DNA from: AP-15 sp036500965
GTDB lineage: Bacteria > Pseudomonadota > Alphaproteobacteria > ATCC43930 > CGMCC-115725
DNA length: 5,588 bases
Direction: 5' to 3'
Assembly: GCA_036500965.1 (NCBI GenBank)
Contig: DASYBC010000107.1
Span: 1 to 5,588 of the forward strand
A model generated the notes under the pieces. The model was not told the origin of the DNA. It made no database searches and was given only the letters and a program-made list of their open reading frames with translations. This document shows, piece after piece, positions 1 through 5,588 of the stretch (the stretch's first letter is position 1; each line of letters begins with the position of its first letter). A program made the position numbers and the translations under genes.

Positions 1-113
1 GGCCTTGTCGTAACCTCCGTGCCAGAAGTGCCGATCTGAAAATTGCGCTGCTTCAATAGGTTGCGTCTGCAGGTCGGTTGCAACCGATTGATATTACGAG
101 AAAGTCAGCTTTT
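1..113. repeat. Left terminal inverted repeat (IRL), at least 113 bp
   Basis: Base i of this repeat pairs with base 3977-i at the other end. An ungapped comparison gives 100 matches in 113; mismatches are at 17, 25, 31, 44, 45, 51, 64-66, 78, 86, 95 and 102. The outer 38 bp, where Tn3-type transposases normally bind, match at 35 of 38. Similarity stops at 113, one base before the tnpA stop codon. No gene lies in this stretch. The repeat may extend beyond the window on its outer side. Confidence 0.9.
53..91. repeat. Internal 39-bp dyad within left terminal repeat
   Basis: The arms TCAATAGGTTG (53-63) and CAACCGATTGA (81-91) are inverted copies matching at 10 of 11 bases, separated by 17 bp. 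A perfect 12-bp palindrome, CGGTTGCAACCG (75-86), overlaps the right arm. The same dyad recurs in the right terminal repeat. It lies inside the outer ~38-bp zone that a Tn3-type transposase would be expected to bind, so it may be a separate protein-binding site; that role is inference. Confidence 0.6.
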
Positions 114-3100
114 TCACCCCGGCATGCGTTCCAAGGCGGCGGATGGCGCCTGACGAAGCAGGCTCGACCTGTGGCGACCCAGATCGAAGGTCAGAATGCC
201 GCGCATGTTGATGTGCTTGTGGCCGATCGGCGCGAGCCGCCGTGTCACCTCGTCGGGATGATCGCCGGGCGAGGCGTCGATCATCGCCTGGATGCGGTGT
301 GTATTCCACGCCATGACGATATTCGCCAGCAACGTCAGCGCGCCGGAGATGGTGCCGAGCTCCTCCATTGTCCGCCCGTGCTTTGCGGTGATCATGCGGT
401 TGTGGATGGCGCGCTGCAGGCTGTGCACCGCCTCGCCCTGGTTGAGGAGATCGAGGATCTCGACGCGAAACACGGGATTGGAGAGATAGTCGCAGAGATA
501 CAGGGTCCGGAGCAGCCGGCCCAGCCCGTCGCCGGCATTGTAGACGGGGTCGCCGACGGCGGCCGACCCGAAGCGGTCGAGCGCCGTGGTCGCCGATTCC
601 CAGCCGTGTTTGATCGAGGCGCCGAGCCGCAGGAACCCCTCCCAGCCTCGTGCGATGGCACGGCGGGAGACGGTTTCGGACACGATTGGCCGCAAGACCT
701 GCGGGATTTCCAGCCCTTTCGGCAGGTAGAGCTTTCGCTTCTTGAGCCCTGCCAGGTGTGGACACAGGTCGAACCCGACCACCTTGGCGAGCGCCATTCC
801 GAAATGCGTGAAGCCGTGCGTGTCGACGGCGACGCGCTCGATCCGCGCGACTTGCCGCTGGCGCAAGGCACCCTCGATCGCGGCGCCGGCTTGCCGGCGG
901 TTGAGGACGATCGGTTGATCATAAAGGATGCCCCATTGGTCAAGGACATGAGCGTAGGTCCCGACCGCGTAGGTTCGGCGCCGCGGGTCGAGCCGTGCCG
1001 ACCACAAATAGCGCGTCGCCTCCAGGCTCATCATGTCGGCCGAGGCGAACAGCCCGCGCCCCCACAGGGCGGCGACGGGATGCTCGCGCATGAAGCGCAG
1101 CACCGCGTCGTTCGCCGAGCGAAGCCGCTTCTCTGCTTCGACCCTCAGCATCATCTGCCCGATGCTATCAGCCGCCAGCGTGGGCACCATGCGCTCCAGT
1201 TCGGCGGCGGAAAGATCGGAGCCGAGCCCCATGAGGGCGGCGTAGAGCGTCACCAATTCCCCTTCCGACCGGGCCGCGCGGCCAAGAAGGGTCCACGAGA
1301 ACCGCGTCAAGCCGTCGATTTCGATCAGAACTTGCGGAAACTGAACATCGCCGAGGGCGCGCGCGAGCGCTTGTCGCGCCGGTTCGACTCGCGGGTCCTT
1401 CGGGCCCGGCTTGCGACGCGGCAAGCGCAATTCGTCGCCTTCGATCGCGACGGCACCGGCCTGGACCGCCTCAGCCAGGGCGGCAAGCCCGGCGCTCAAC
1501 CCTGCCTCCAGGCGCTGAAGATATTTCTCCGAGCTGGCCGGCAGGTTGAGGTCGCGAATGAAGCGGCCCCTGTCGCGCTGCCAGAGTTTTTGAGGGATCA
1601 GCTTTTCCTCCGGCGCCCTGTACGACAGGCTGTGATCGACCGAGACAGAGCGGTTCCTCAGCGCCCGCTTCAAGGCCATCAGGGTTGCCGCGCGAAAGCA
1701 GCCGAGCGCCGCCGCACGATCCGGCTGATCGATCAGCGCTTGCCACGAAGGGCCAAAGGGCTGCGGTGTCGATGCCGGCAACGCATTGGGTGAGGCGGCG
1801 AGCGCGTCGAGCGTTGCAAAAGCGGCGGCGAGCTTATGATCGGTCGGGATCGCGAGGGGCGCCTCCCGCGCCAGTTTCAGAAGCCGATCCAAGTCCTGGG
1901 ACTTGCGTCCGAGTTCCTGACGAATGGCGGCGACCTGGCTCCCCTGCCTTTCCGGTTCGAAGGGAGCGATCAGGCTCTTGAGCCGTGCGCGCAACTCGGC
2001 GGCGCCGAGCGATTCGTCACCGGCGAGCCCGGCAAGATCGCCGAGCAGCCGGCGCAACCGGCGCAGTCGGGCCGCCTGCGTTTCCTCCGCCCGTTCCCGC
2101 GCGCCACGCCACTGGGCCGAGATCTGGTGATCGAGAAGAGTCAGGCTCCCGTCCATCAGCCGCAACAGCGTGAGGCTCAGAAAACAGGCCACCTCGATCG
2201 TGCGGTGCGGATCTTTGATCCGCGTCAGCGCCGCCGGTTTCCGCGACATCATCCGCCGCGCGAAATATTCGAGACCAGCGAGCGGCAGCTCCGGCAGGAC
2301 CAGCCGGTCGGCGCCCAATTCCTTGAGGAATTCGACCTTCTCCATCTGCTCGGCGAGACCTTTCGCGGTCCTGCTCGACGGCACGGTGCCGAGCCATTCG
2401 CACCGGCTGACCCCGCCATCTTCGATCGGCGCCAACAGGCGCGCCACCCATGCCTCGCGCTCGGCCGGCATCGCCGCCGCAACGAGCTTGAACAGCGCCC
2501 GCTGTTGATGGCGGCGCGCGGCGATCGCAAGACGGCGGATGTGACGCTCGCGATGCAACAGATATTGATGCTCGACCAGCCACGACCGGGCGCGCGCCAT
2601 GAGTTCGGCGTCGTCGAAAACGGCCGCCGCCTCCCGGCGAAGATAAGCGACCAATCCGCGTTCCGCGTGCGCGGTGAGTTCGCTGCGCCCCAGCAGCCGA
2701 AGTGCCGTGGCGTGGTGCTCGAACAAGGTCCGGTGCCGCCGGCGATAGAACGCCCGGATCGAGGCGATCCGCGGCGCCGCGGAATCGACCTGCCGGCCGA
2801 GATGATCGAGAATCTGCGGCGGTATCAGCTCGACCGAGTTGAGCGTCCTGCCGGTCATCTTGAGAAAGCCGATCTGCAGGGCGAGGGCCAATCGGTTAAA
2901 CGGCCCGCGGCGCTCCCGGACCGGGGCAAGCTCATCCTCGTCGAGCGTGAAGAAGTGCTCGATCTCGAGCGCGGAGAGCGTCTCGGGGAATCGTTCCTCG
3001 CCGAGATATCGATGCTCCCATCGATTGATCGGCGGCTTTTTCGTCGGGCTGACGGCGGCGTCCGGAATGGCGGGGGCTCCCCTGATGCAAAATCTCGCCG

Positions 3101-3149
3101 CGCGCCGGTCGAGCGAGCGGCATCGATGTTGCCGTTTCCGGCGATTCAC
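114..3149 (-). CDS. tnpA: Tn3-family DDE transposase TnpA
   Basis: This transposase catalyses cointegrate formation by joining the transposon ends to a target during replicative transposition. From the GTG at 3149 it is 1011 aa, close to the usual 960-1020 aa. The N-terminal DUF4158-type region begins at about residue 41 (INRWEHRYLG, then RRGPFNRLALALQIGFLK). The C-terminal Tn3 DDE domain spans about 600-990. The likely catalytic residues are D705 (FASAD), D776 (VDTHGFTH) and E906 (LNQGE); their spacing of 71 and 130 residues closely matches the triad I recall for Tn4430 TnpA (D679, D751, E881). The stop codon begins at the first base inside the left repeat. The start is uncertain: the frame is open up to a GTG at 3257, but that would cover the res region and come within 3 bp of tnpR. 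No ATG, GTG, TTG or CTG occurs between GTG 3149 and the conserved N-terminus. The GTG at 3149 lacks a clear ribosome binding site, and an ATT at 3068 with AGGGGAG upstream is a further candidate. Function is very sure, the exact start is not. Confidence 0.95.
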   Translation of the reverse strand: MNRRKRQHRCRSLDRRAARFCIRGAPAIPDAAVSPTKKPPINRWEHRYLGEERFPETLSALEIEHFFTLDEDELAPVRERRGPFNRLALALQIGFLKMTGRTLNSVELIPPQILDHLGRQVDSAAPRIASIRAFYRRRHRTLFEHHATALRLLGRSELTAHAERGLVAYLRREAAAVFDDAELMARARSWLVEHQYLLHRERHIRRLAIAARRHQQRALFKLVAAAMPAEREAWVARLLAPIEDGGVSRCEWLGTVPSSRTAKGLAEQMEKVEFLKELGADRLVLPELPLAGLEYFARRMMSRKPAALTRIKDPHRTIEVACFLSLTLLRLMDGSLTLLDHQISAQWRGARERAEETQAARLRRLRRLLGDLAGLAGDESLGAAELRARLKSLIAPFEPERQGSQVAAIRQELGRKSQDLDRLLKLAREAPLAIPTDHKLAAAFATLDALAASPNALPASTPQPFGPSWQALIDQPDRAAALGCFRAATLMALKRALRNRSVSVDHSLSYRAPEEKLIPQKLWQRDRGRFIRDLNLPASSEKYLQRLEAGLSAGLAALAEAVQAGAVAIEGDELRLPRRKPGPKDPRVEPARQALARALGDVQFPQVLIEIDGLTRFSWTLLGRAARSEGELVTLYAALMGLGSDLSAAELERMVPTLAADSIGQMMLRVEAEKRLRSANDAVLRFMREHPVAALWGRGLFASADMMSLEATRYLWSARLDPRRRTYAVGTYAHVLDQWGILYDQPIVLNRRQAGAAIEGALRQRQVARIERVAVDTHGFTHFGMALAKVVGFDLCPHLAGLKKRKLYLPKGLEIPQVLRPIVSETVSRRAIARGWEGFLRLGASIKHGWESATTALDRFGSAAVGDPVYNAGDGLGRLLRTLYLCDYLSNPVFRVEILDLLNQGEAVHSLQRAIHNRMITAKHGRTMEELGTISGALTLLANIVMAWNTHRIQAMIDASPGDHPDEVTRRLAPIGHKHINMRGILTFDLGRHRSSLLRQAPSAALERMPG
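3077..3083 (-). promoter_or_regulatory. Possible ribosome binding site before a candidate ATT start of tnpA
   Basis: On the minus strand AGGGGAG lies 8 nt before an in-frame ATT (3066-3068), which would begin a 984-aa TnpA reading PDAAVSPTKKPPINRWEH after the first residue. This is the best Shine-Dalgarno match near the conserved N-terminus. ATT is a very rare initiation codon, so the assignment is speculative; the stretch may simply be coding sequence. Confidence 0.25.
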
Positions 3150-3260
3150 AAACGATCGTCTATGCGGCGACAACGCGGAAGACGCAGAACCAAGGGGTTG
3201 CGCCGCGCGAAATTCTGTTGCCAAATTGCAGCCAAAGGCAACAGGTTTGAGCGACACCCC
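3150..3260. promoter_or_regulatory. Divergent intergenic control region and putative res site
   Basis: This ~110-bp stretch lies between the divergent starts of tnpA and tnpR, where Tn3-family elements carry res and both promoters, and it is about the right size for a three-subsite res (~120 bp). Within it are a perfect 8-bp dyad at 3215-3244, a looser GCGGCGACAAC / GTTGCGCCGC dyad at 3164-3174 and 3197-3206, and an 8-bp palindrome ACGATCGT at 3152-3159. GTTG followed closely by CC recurs in both orientations. Known resolvases bind res and repress both genes; assuming the same here is inference. I could not pick convincing -35/-10 boxes on either strand. Confidence 0.6.
3215..3244. promoter_or_regulatory. 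30-bp dyad, probable resolvase-binding subsite next to tnpR
   Basis: CTGTTGCC (3215-3222) and GGCAACAG (3237-3244) are perfect inverted copies separated by 14 bp. The 30-bp span fits the size of one res subsite bound by a resolvase dimer. It ends 16 bp before the tnpR start, so occupancy could block tnpR transcription or translation. Binding by TnpR is inferred from position and symmetry. Confidence 0.55.
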
Positions 3261-3872
3261 GTGCTACTCGGCTACGCCCGCGTCTCGAAGGCCGATGATC
3301 AGGATACCGCTGCCCAGGTCAGTGCCCTCAAGGCGGCGGGCTGCACCCGCGTCTATGAAGAGAAGGCCTCCGGCGGCCGGTGGGACCGGCCCCAGTTGCA
3401 CCGCATGCTCGACCATCTGCGCGAGGGCGATGTCATCGTTGTGTGGAAACTCGACCGCTTGTCGCGCTCGCTCAAGGACCTCCTTCACATCCTGGAGAAG
3501 ATCGATGCCGCGGCCGCCAACTTTCGTTCCTTGACCGAGGCGATCGACACCTCCGGACCGGCCGGACGCATGATGATGCAGATGCTCGGATCCTTCGCCG
3601 AATTCGAGCGCGCCATGGTGCGTGAACGAACGCGCGCCGGGCTGAAGGCGGCGCGCGAACAGGGCCGAAAGGGCGGCCGGCGATCCAAGCTCATGCCGCG
3701 GCAAAGAGCCGAGATCCTCGCGATGCTCGCCGATGGCCGCGCCGGCGCCGAAATCGCCCGCATCTTCCGGGTCCATCGCGCCACCATCAGCCGCATCGCC
3801 GCCGAGGCGAGAACCGTGTCCCTCAAAACGGCGCCAGAGGTCACCGCGGAGCCCTTGGTATTGAAAAGCTGA
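3261..3872 (+). CDS. tnpR: Serine resolvase TnpR of the transposon
   Basis: This 203-aa protein belongs to the serine recombinase (resolvase/invertase) family and should resolve cointegrates at res. The catalytic domain occupies about residues 1-125: the opening LLGYARVSK carries the nucleophile Ser9, and WKLDRLSRS carries the active-site arginines R66 and R69. GSFAEFERAMVRERTRAGL (about 110-128) is the dimerisation/E-helix region. A helix-turn-helix follows at about 147-182 (QRAEILAMLADG ... ATISRI). A tail of about 20 residues follows the DNA-binding domain. The GTG start is chosen because LLGYARVSK is the usual beginning of the family; upstream of it the frame stays open for 1.4 kb over antisense tnpA, so an automatic call could extend it wrongly. 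A ribosome binding site is weak (TTGAGCGAC region). The last two residues and the stop lie inside the right terminal repeat. The alternative role as an invertase is unlikely given the Tn3 context. Confidence 0.94.
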   Translation: MLLGYARVSKADDQDTAAQVSALKAAGCTRVYEEKASGGRWDRPQLHRMLDHLREGDVIVVWKLDRLSRSLKDLLHILEKIDAAAANFRSLTEAIDTSGPAGRMMMQMLGSFAEFERAMVRERTRAGLKAAREQGRKGGRRSKLMPRQRAEILAMLADGRAGAEIARIFRVHRATISRIAAEARTVSLKTAPEVTAEPLVLKS

Positions 3873-3976
3873 CTCTCTCGTTATATCAATTGGTTGCAGC
3901 CGACCTGCAGCTACAACCTATTGAAACAGCGTGATTTTCAGATCGTCACTTTTGGCACGAAGGTTACGACAAGGCC
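3864..3976. repeat. Right terminal inverted repeat (IRR), at least 113 bp
   Basis: This is the inverse copy of bases 1-113 with 13 mismatches. Its inner edge overlaps the final codons and stop of tnpR (to 3872). Its outer edge supplies the TAA (3964-3966) that ends the interrupted virB11 frame. The homology limit on the outer side cannot be seen because the left copy runs to base 1 of the window. The interval 3873-3963 has no gene. Confidence 0.9.
3886..3924. repeat. Internal 39-bp dyad within right terminal repeat
   Basis: The arms TCAATTGGTTG (3886-3896) and CAACCTATTGA (3914-3924) match as inverted copies at 10 of 11 bases with a 17-bp spacer. It is the counterpart of the dyad at 53-91, although the central 12-bp palindrome of the left copy is degraded here by two changes. 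A CTGCAG sits in the spacer of both copies. Confidence 0.6.
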
Positions 3977-4899
3977 CGCTTGCAATACGCGACGATATCG
4001 ATCAACCCCTTGACGATCTTTTCGAGCTTGTCGTCAGGAACCTCGCGGCCGGCCGGGTGCTGCTTGGCCATCAGCGAGAGCGGAGTCCACGGATCGTCGC
4101 CGTTGGCGTGCCACGTCGTGAGCGAACCGGGGTGGCCCGCCGCGAGCGCCCGCAGATACGCGAAGGCCTCCGCGCTGCGCAGCTCTTGCAGCATGATCCG
4201 GTCCGGCCGGAGCCGCAGCGAGGTCTCGACGGCTTCCTCGGCGGTCACGCCGGCGGCGCCGTAAAACAGCGCAACACGGTTGCGCAGCGGCAGCGCGCCG
4301 AATTCGCTGGTGTCCTCGATTGTGACCAGGCGCTCTTCAGACGGGACCTCGCGGCCGAGGCGCCGCAGCAACGTCGTCTTGCCGCTGCCGACGCTCCCGG
4401 TCGCGGCGATCGTCTTGCGCGCCTTGACCGCCAGCGAAAAGAACGGTTCCCAACGCTTCGCCCGGTACAGGCTCAGCAGCTCGGCATCGACCGGGGCGAC
4501 GCGATCCGTGCGCGTCTCGGCCTCGCGCATCAGCTCGCCGAAGTCGGCGTCGTGCACCGTGTAAACCGTCTCGGATGGAACGCGGATCGTCAGGGAGATT
4601 GTGCCCGGTGCTACGGCCGGTGGGCGCACCAGAGAGATGCGCTGTCCACCCGGGAGGGTCGAGAGGCATATCGGCGCCGCCGGGTCGAAATCCTTTGACA
4701 GCAGCGAAGCGGCCAACAGCCCGATCGCGTCGAGATGGCGGAAGTCGAATGCGGGAACGTCTCGCCAGTACCATCTCCCGGCTTGCTCGAAACCGACCTC
4801 GCCTGGCTGCTGGCAAACGATTTCGGTCACCTGCGGCGCGGCGAGGAGGTCCTTGATTGGCCCCAGCAGGTAATTGAGGGTGACGGTGCCGTTGATCAC
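3964..4899 (-). CDS. virB11: VirB11-type traffic ATPase, C-terminus cut off by the transposon
   Basis: This is the hexameric ATPase at the cytoplasmic base of a VirB-type secretion or conjugation channel, which powers substrate export and pilus biogenesis. The 311-aa frame shows a VirB11 N-terminal domain (about 1-140), Walker A GSVGSGKT at 168-175, the Asp box LVTIEDTSEF at 191-200, a Walker B-like RIMLQELRSAEAF at 234-246, and the His box HPGSLTTWHAN at 256-266. It starts at GTG 4899 with GGAGG five bases before, and overlaps the upstream stop by 4 bp (GTGA). After IDIVAYCKR, where relatives continue with a short GRR.V.EI-type ending, the frame enters the terminal repeat within a few codons and stops at TAA. 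I estimate roughly 15-25 residues lost. The ATPase core is intact, so the truncated protein may be made, but assembly or activity is doubtful. Family call is firm; residual function is unknown. Confidence 0.93.
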   Translation of the reverse strand: MINGTVTLNYLLGPIKDLLAAPQVTEIVCQQPGEVGFEQAGRWYWRDVPAFDFRHLDAIGLLAASLLSKDFDPAAPICLSTLPGGQRISLVRPPAVAPGTISLTIRVPSETVYTVHDADFGELMREAETRTDRVAPVDAELLSLYRAKRWEPFFSLAVKARKTIAATGSVGSGKTTLLRRLGREVPSEERLVTIEDTSEFGALPLRNRVALFYGAAGVTAEEAVETSLRLRPDRIMLQELRSAEAFAYLRALAAGHPGSLTTWHANGDDPWTPLSLMAKQHPAGREVPDDKLEKIVKGLIDIVAYCKRALS

Positions 4900-5147
4900 G
4901 GACGCCTCCGGAACATGCGCCGCAGCGCTGGGATCAGCACGGGGGCCGGGCCGGCGATTTCGTAGACCACGACCAGGGGGGCGACGACGCCCACGACCAA
5001 GGCCGCGAGTGTCCTGAGCGGCCCGGGGAGTCCCGCCTCGCCGATCGCGACGAGGCCATCGATCGCCGCCGCTACCGTCACCACGACCGCGACGATGGTG
5101 GTAATCGGCGCCTCGGCGAAATAGGGGAGCGGGCGAGCGCGCCTCAT
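4896..5147 (-). CDS. Small two-helix membrane protein between virB10 and virB11
   Basis: I do not recognise this 83-aa protein. It has a short basic N-terminus (MRRARP), a hydrophobic stretch at about 14-36 (TTIVAVVVTVAAAIDGLVAI), a second at about 45-66 (LRTLAALVVGVVAPLVVVYEIAG region), and a basic C-terminal end (RRMFRRRP). This suggests two transmembrane helices with positive ends, probably both cytoplasmic. Its ATG overlaps the virB10 stop by 4 bp (ATGA) with GAGG just upstream, and its own stop overlaps the virB11 GTG by 4 bp, so it is clearly part of the operon. The canonical virB order has no gene here. A role in inner-membrane anchoring of the channel or its ATPases is possible but not shown. 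Confidence 0.75.
   Translation of the reverse strand: MRRARPLPYFAEAPITTIVAVVVTVAAAIDGLVAIGEAGLPGPLRTLAALVVGVVAPLVVVYEIAGPAPVLIPALRRMFRRRP
4905..4909 (-). promoter_or_regulatory. Ribosome binding site of virB11
   Basis: GGAGG on the minus strand lies five bases before GTG 4899. It decides for this GTG start and lies inside the end of the upstream small membrane protein gene, which fits translational coupling. Confidence 0.7.
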
Positions 5148-5588
5148 TCCGCCTCGGCGCTTATCGGGCGGAGCTTATAGCTGCCCGAGAAATCGATCGG
5201 CTGCGTGATCCACAGCGCGATCAGACCGCCCTGCGGCCGCGAGAATGTCGGCGGCATGTTGATGGTCGCCTGCAGGATCTGCGAGGCCAGGTTGTCGCTC
5301 GAGTTGGTCGAGATGTACGTGTTGCCGCCGCGCGACACGTCGGCCTGCACGATGCCCAAGGCCGATTGCGATAGGTCGAGCAACACCGCGCCGCCAAAGC
5401 GAGCGAGGATGTGATTGTCGATATTCCCGTCGAGCCCGGCGCGGCCGAGGCCGTCGGCAAGCGGCTCGCCGGTCAACGGAACCCATATGCCGTCAGGCGT
5501 ATGAGCAAACGTCGAAACCGCCATCAAACGGTCGGCGCCGTTGTTCTGCATCGTACGATACTGGCCCATGATCTGGGTCCCGGCTGGC
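5144..5588 (-). CDS. virB10: VirB10/TrbI-family protein, C-terminal part
   Basis: VirB10 spans inner membrane to outer membrane and forms the core complex of the type IV channel with VirB7 and VirB9. The window shows about 148 C-terminal residues; the frame stays open to the window edge (reading PAGTQI before MGQYR), so the ATG at 5569 is internal rather than a start. The features match the periplasmic/outer-membrane domain of the family: PAGT and IMGQY near the beginning, WVPLTGEPLADGLGRAGLDG followed by NIDNH and RFGGAVLLDL, then NLASQILQATINMPPT and a closing ALWITQPIDFSG. In VirB10 relatives GL.G.VDNH followed by a small-residue hydrophobic stretch leads into the outer-membrane antenna helices. 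It is followed with a 4-bp overlap by the small membrane protein gene and then virB11, giving the expected virB10-virB11 direction. The N-terminal helix and proline-rich part are outside the window. Confidence 0.88.
   Translation of the reverse strand, partial: PAGTQIMGQYRTMQNNGADRLMAVSTFAHTPDGIWVPLTGEPLADGLGRAGLDGNIDNHILARFGGAVLLDLSQSALGIVQADVSRGGNTYISTNSSDNLASQILQATINMPPTFSRPQGGLIALWITQPIDFSGSYKLRPISAEAE

Larger units (their letters stand above)
1..3976. mobile_element. Tn3-family transposon with long terminal inverted repeats, tnpA and tnpR only
   Basis: The element is defined by two matching ends in inverse orientation, a Tn3-type DDE transposase gene and a divergent serine resolvase gene with a res-like region between them. 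It is a minimal replicative transposon: I see no cargo gene, resistance determinant or toxin-antitoxin pair. It sits at the 3' end of a virB11-like gene whose frame is closed by the right end. The left boundary coincides with base 1 of the window, so the true tip may lie one or two bases further out (the right side reads GGGCC at 3977-3973 on the minus strand, and many Tn3 ends begin with a run of G). The 5-bp target duplication expected of the family cannot be tested because the left flank is absent. Element identity is well supported; I do not recognise a named transposon. Confidence 0.88.

Noticed and set aside
78..1793. 571-aa plus-strand open frame.
   Set aside because: It lies entirely antisense to tnpA, whose DDE motifs are unmistakable. 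Its composition (rich in R, A, G, P, Q, with no recognisable domain) is what a GC-rich antisense frame gives.
1836..3260. Long N-terminal extension of the tnpR frame (678 aa in total), a possible fusion protein.
   Set aside because: Everything upstream of the GTG at 3261 is antisense to tnpA or covers the res region and resembles no domain. The resolvase begins normally at LLGYARVSK.
3873..3963. Possible terminator or small RNA made from the 39-bp dyad downstream of tnpR.
   Set aside because: The stem is interrupted by a 17-bp loop, has no U-run after it, and is mirrored at the other end of the element, so a DNA site is more likely than a transcription terminator.
4337..4816. Minus-strand 159-aa frame and the plus-strand frames (such as 3931-4698) over virB11.
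   Set aside because: They are shadows of the virB11 reading frame, which carries the full set of ATPase motifs.
5175..5486. Additional 79-103-aa minus-strand frames over virB10.
   Set aside because: They are alternative frames of the VirB10 C-terminal region, without ribosome binding sites or recognisable features, and rich in arginine as expected from a shifted GC-rich frame.
1..5588. CRISPR array, tRNA or rRNA gene, cargo resistance gene.
   Set aside because: No spaced direct repeats, cloverleaf-like segment or rRNA signature was seen, and the transposon has no room for a passenger gene between tnpA, tnpR and the ends.

Overview
The window is a GC-rich stretch, most likely from an alphaproteobacterium or similar proteobacterium; this rests on the base composition, the VirB-type genes and the TnpA style, and the genus cannot be read from it. 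It holds two blocks: a compact Tn3-family transposon (about 1-3976) and the end of a type IV secretion (VirB-type, conjugation-like) operon that the transposon has interrupted (3977-5588).

The transposon is bounded by two terminal inverted repeats of at least 113 bp (1-113 and 3864-3976, 100 of 113 bases matching). This is much longer than the usual ~38 bp of Tn3-type ends. Between them lie only two genes: tnpA (DDE transposase, minus strand, stop codon immediately inside the left repeat) and tnpR (serine resolvase, plus strand, stop codon inside the right repeat). They are divergent around a ~110-bp intergenic region that contains a perfect 8-bp dyad (3215-3244) and further GTTG-type motifs, and is the expected res site and control region. 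There is no passenger gene. Each terminal repeat carries its own internal 39-bp imperfect dyad.

To the right, three genes run leftwards with 4-bp start/stop overlaps: the C-terminal part of virB10 (running off the window), a small two-helix membrane protein of 83 aa, and virB11, the traffic ATPase. The virB11 frame runs into the right transposon end, where the repeat supplies a TAA. It keeps all ATPase motifs but has lost the last C-terminal segment. The left flank of the insertion is outside the window, so the target duplication and the missing end of virB11 cannot be seen.

Functionally, TnpA would join the two ends to a target and TnpR would resolve the cointegrate at res. The likely cost to the host replicon is impaired type IV secretion or conjugation through the damaged VirB11. 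Most of the other long open frames here, including 571-aa and 678-aa plus-strand frames over tnpA, are GC-driven shadows.
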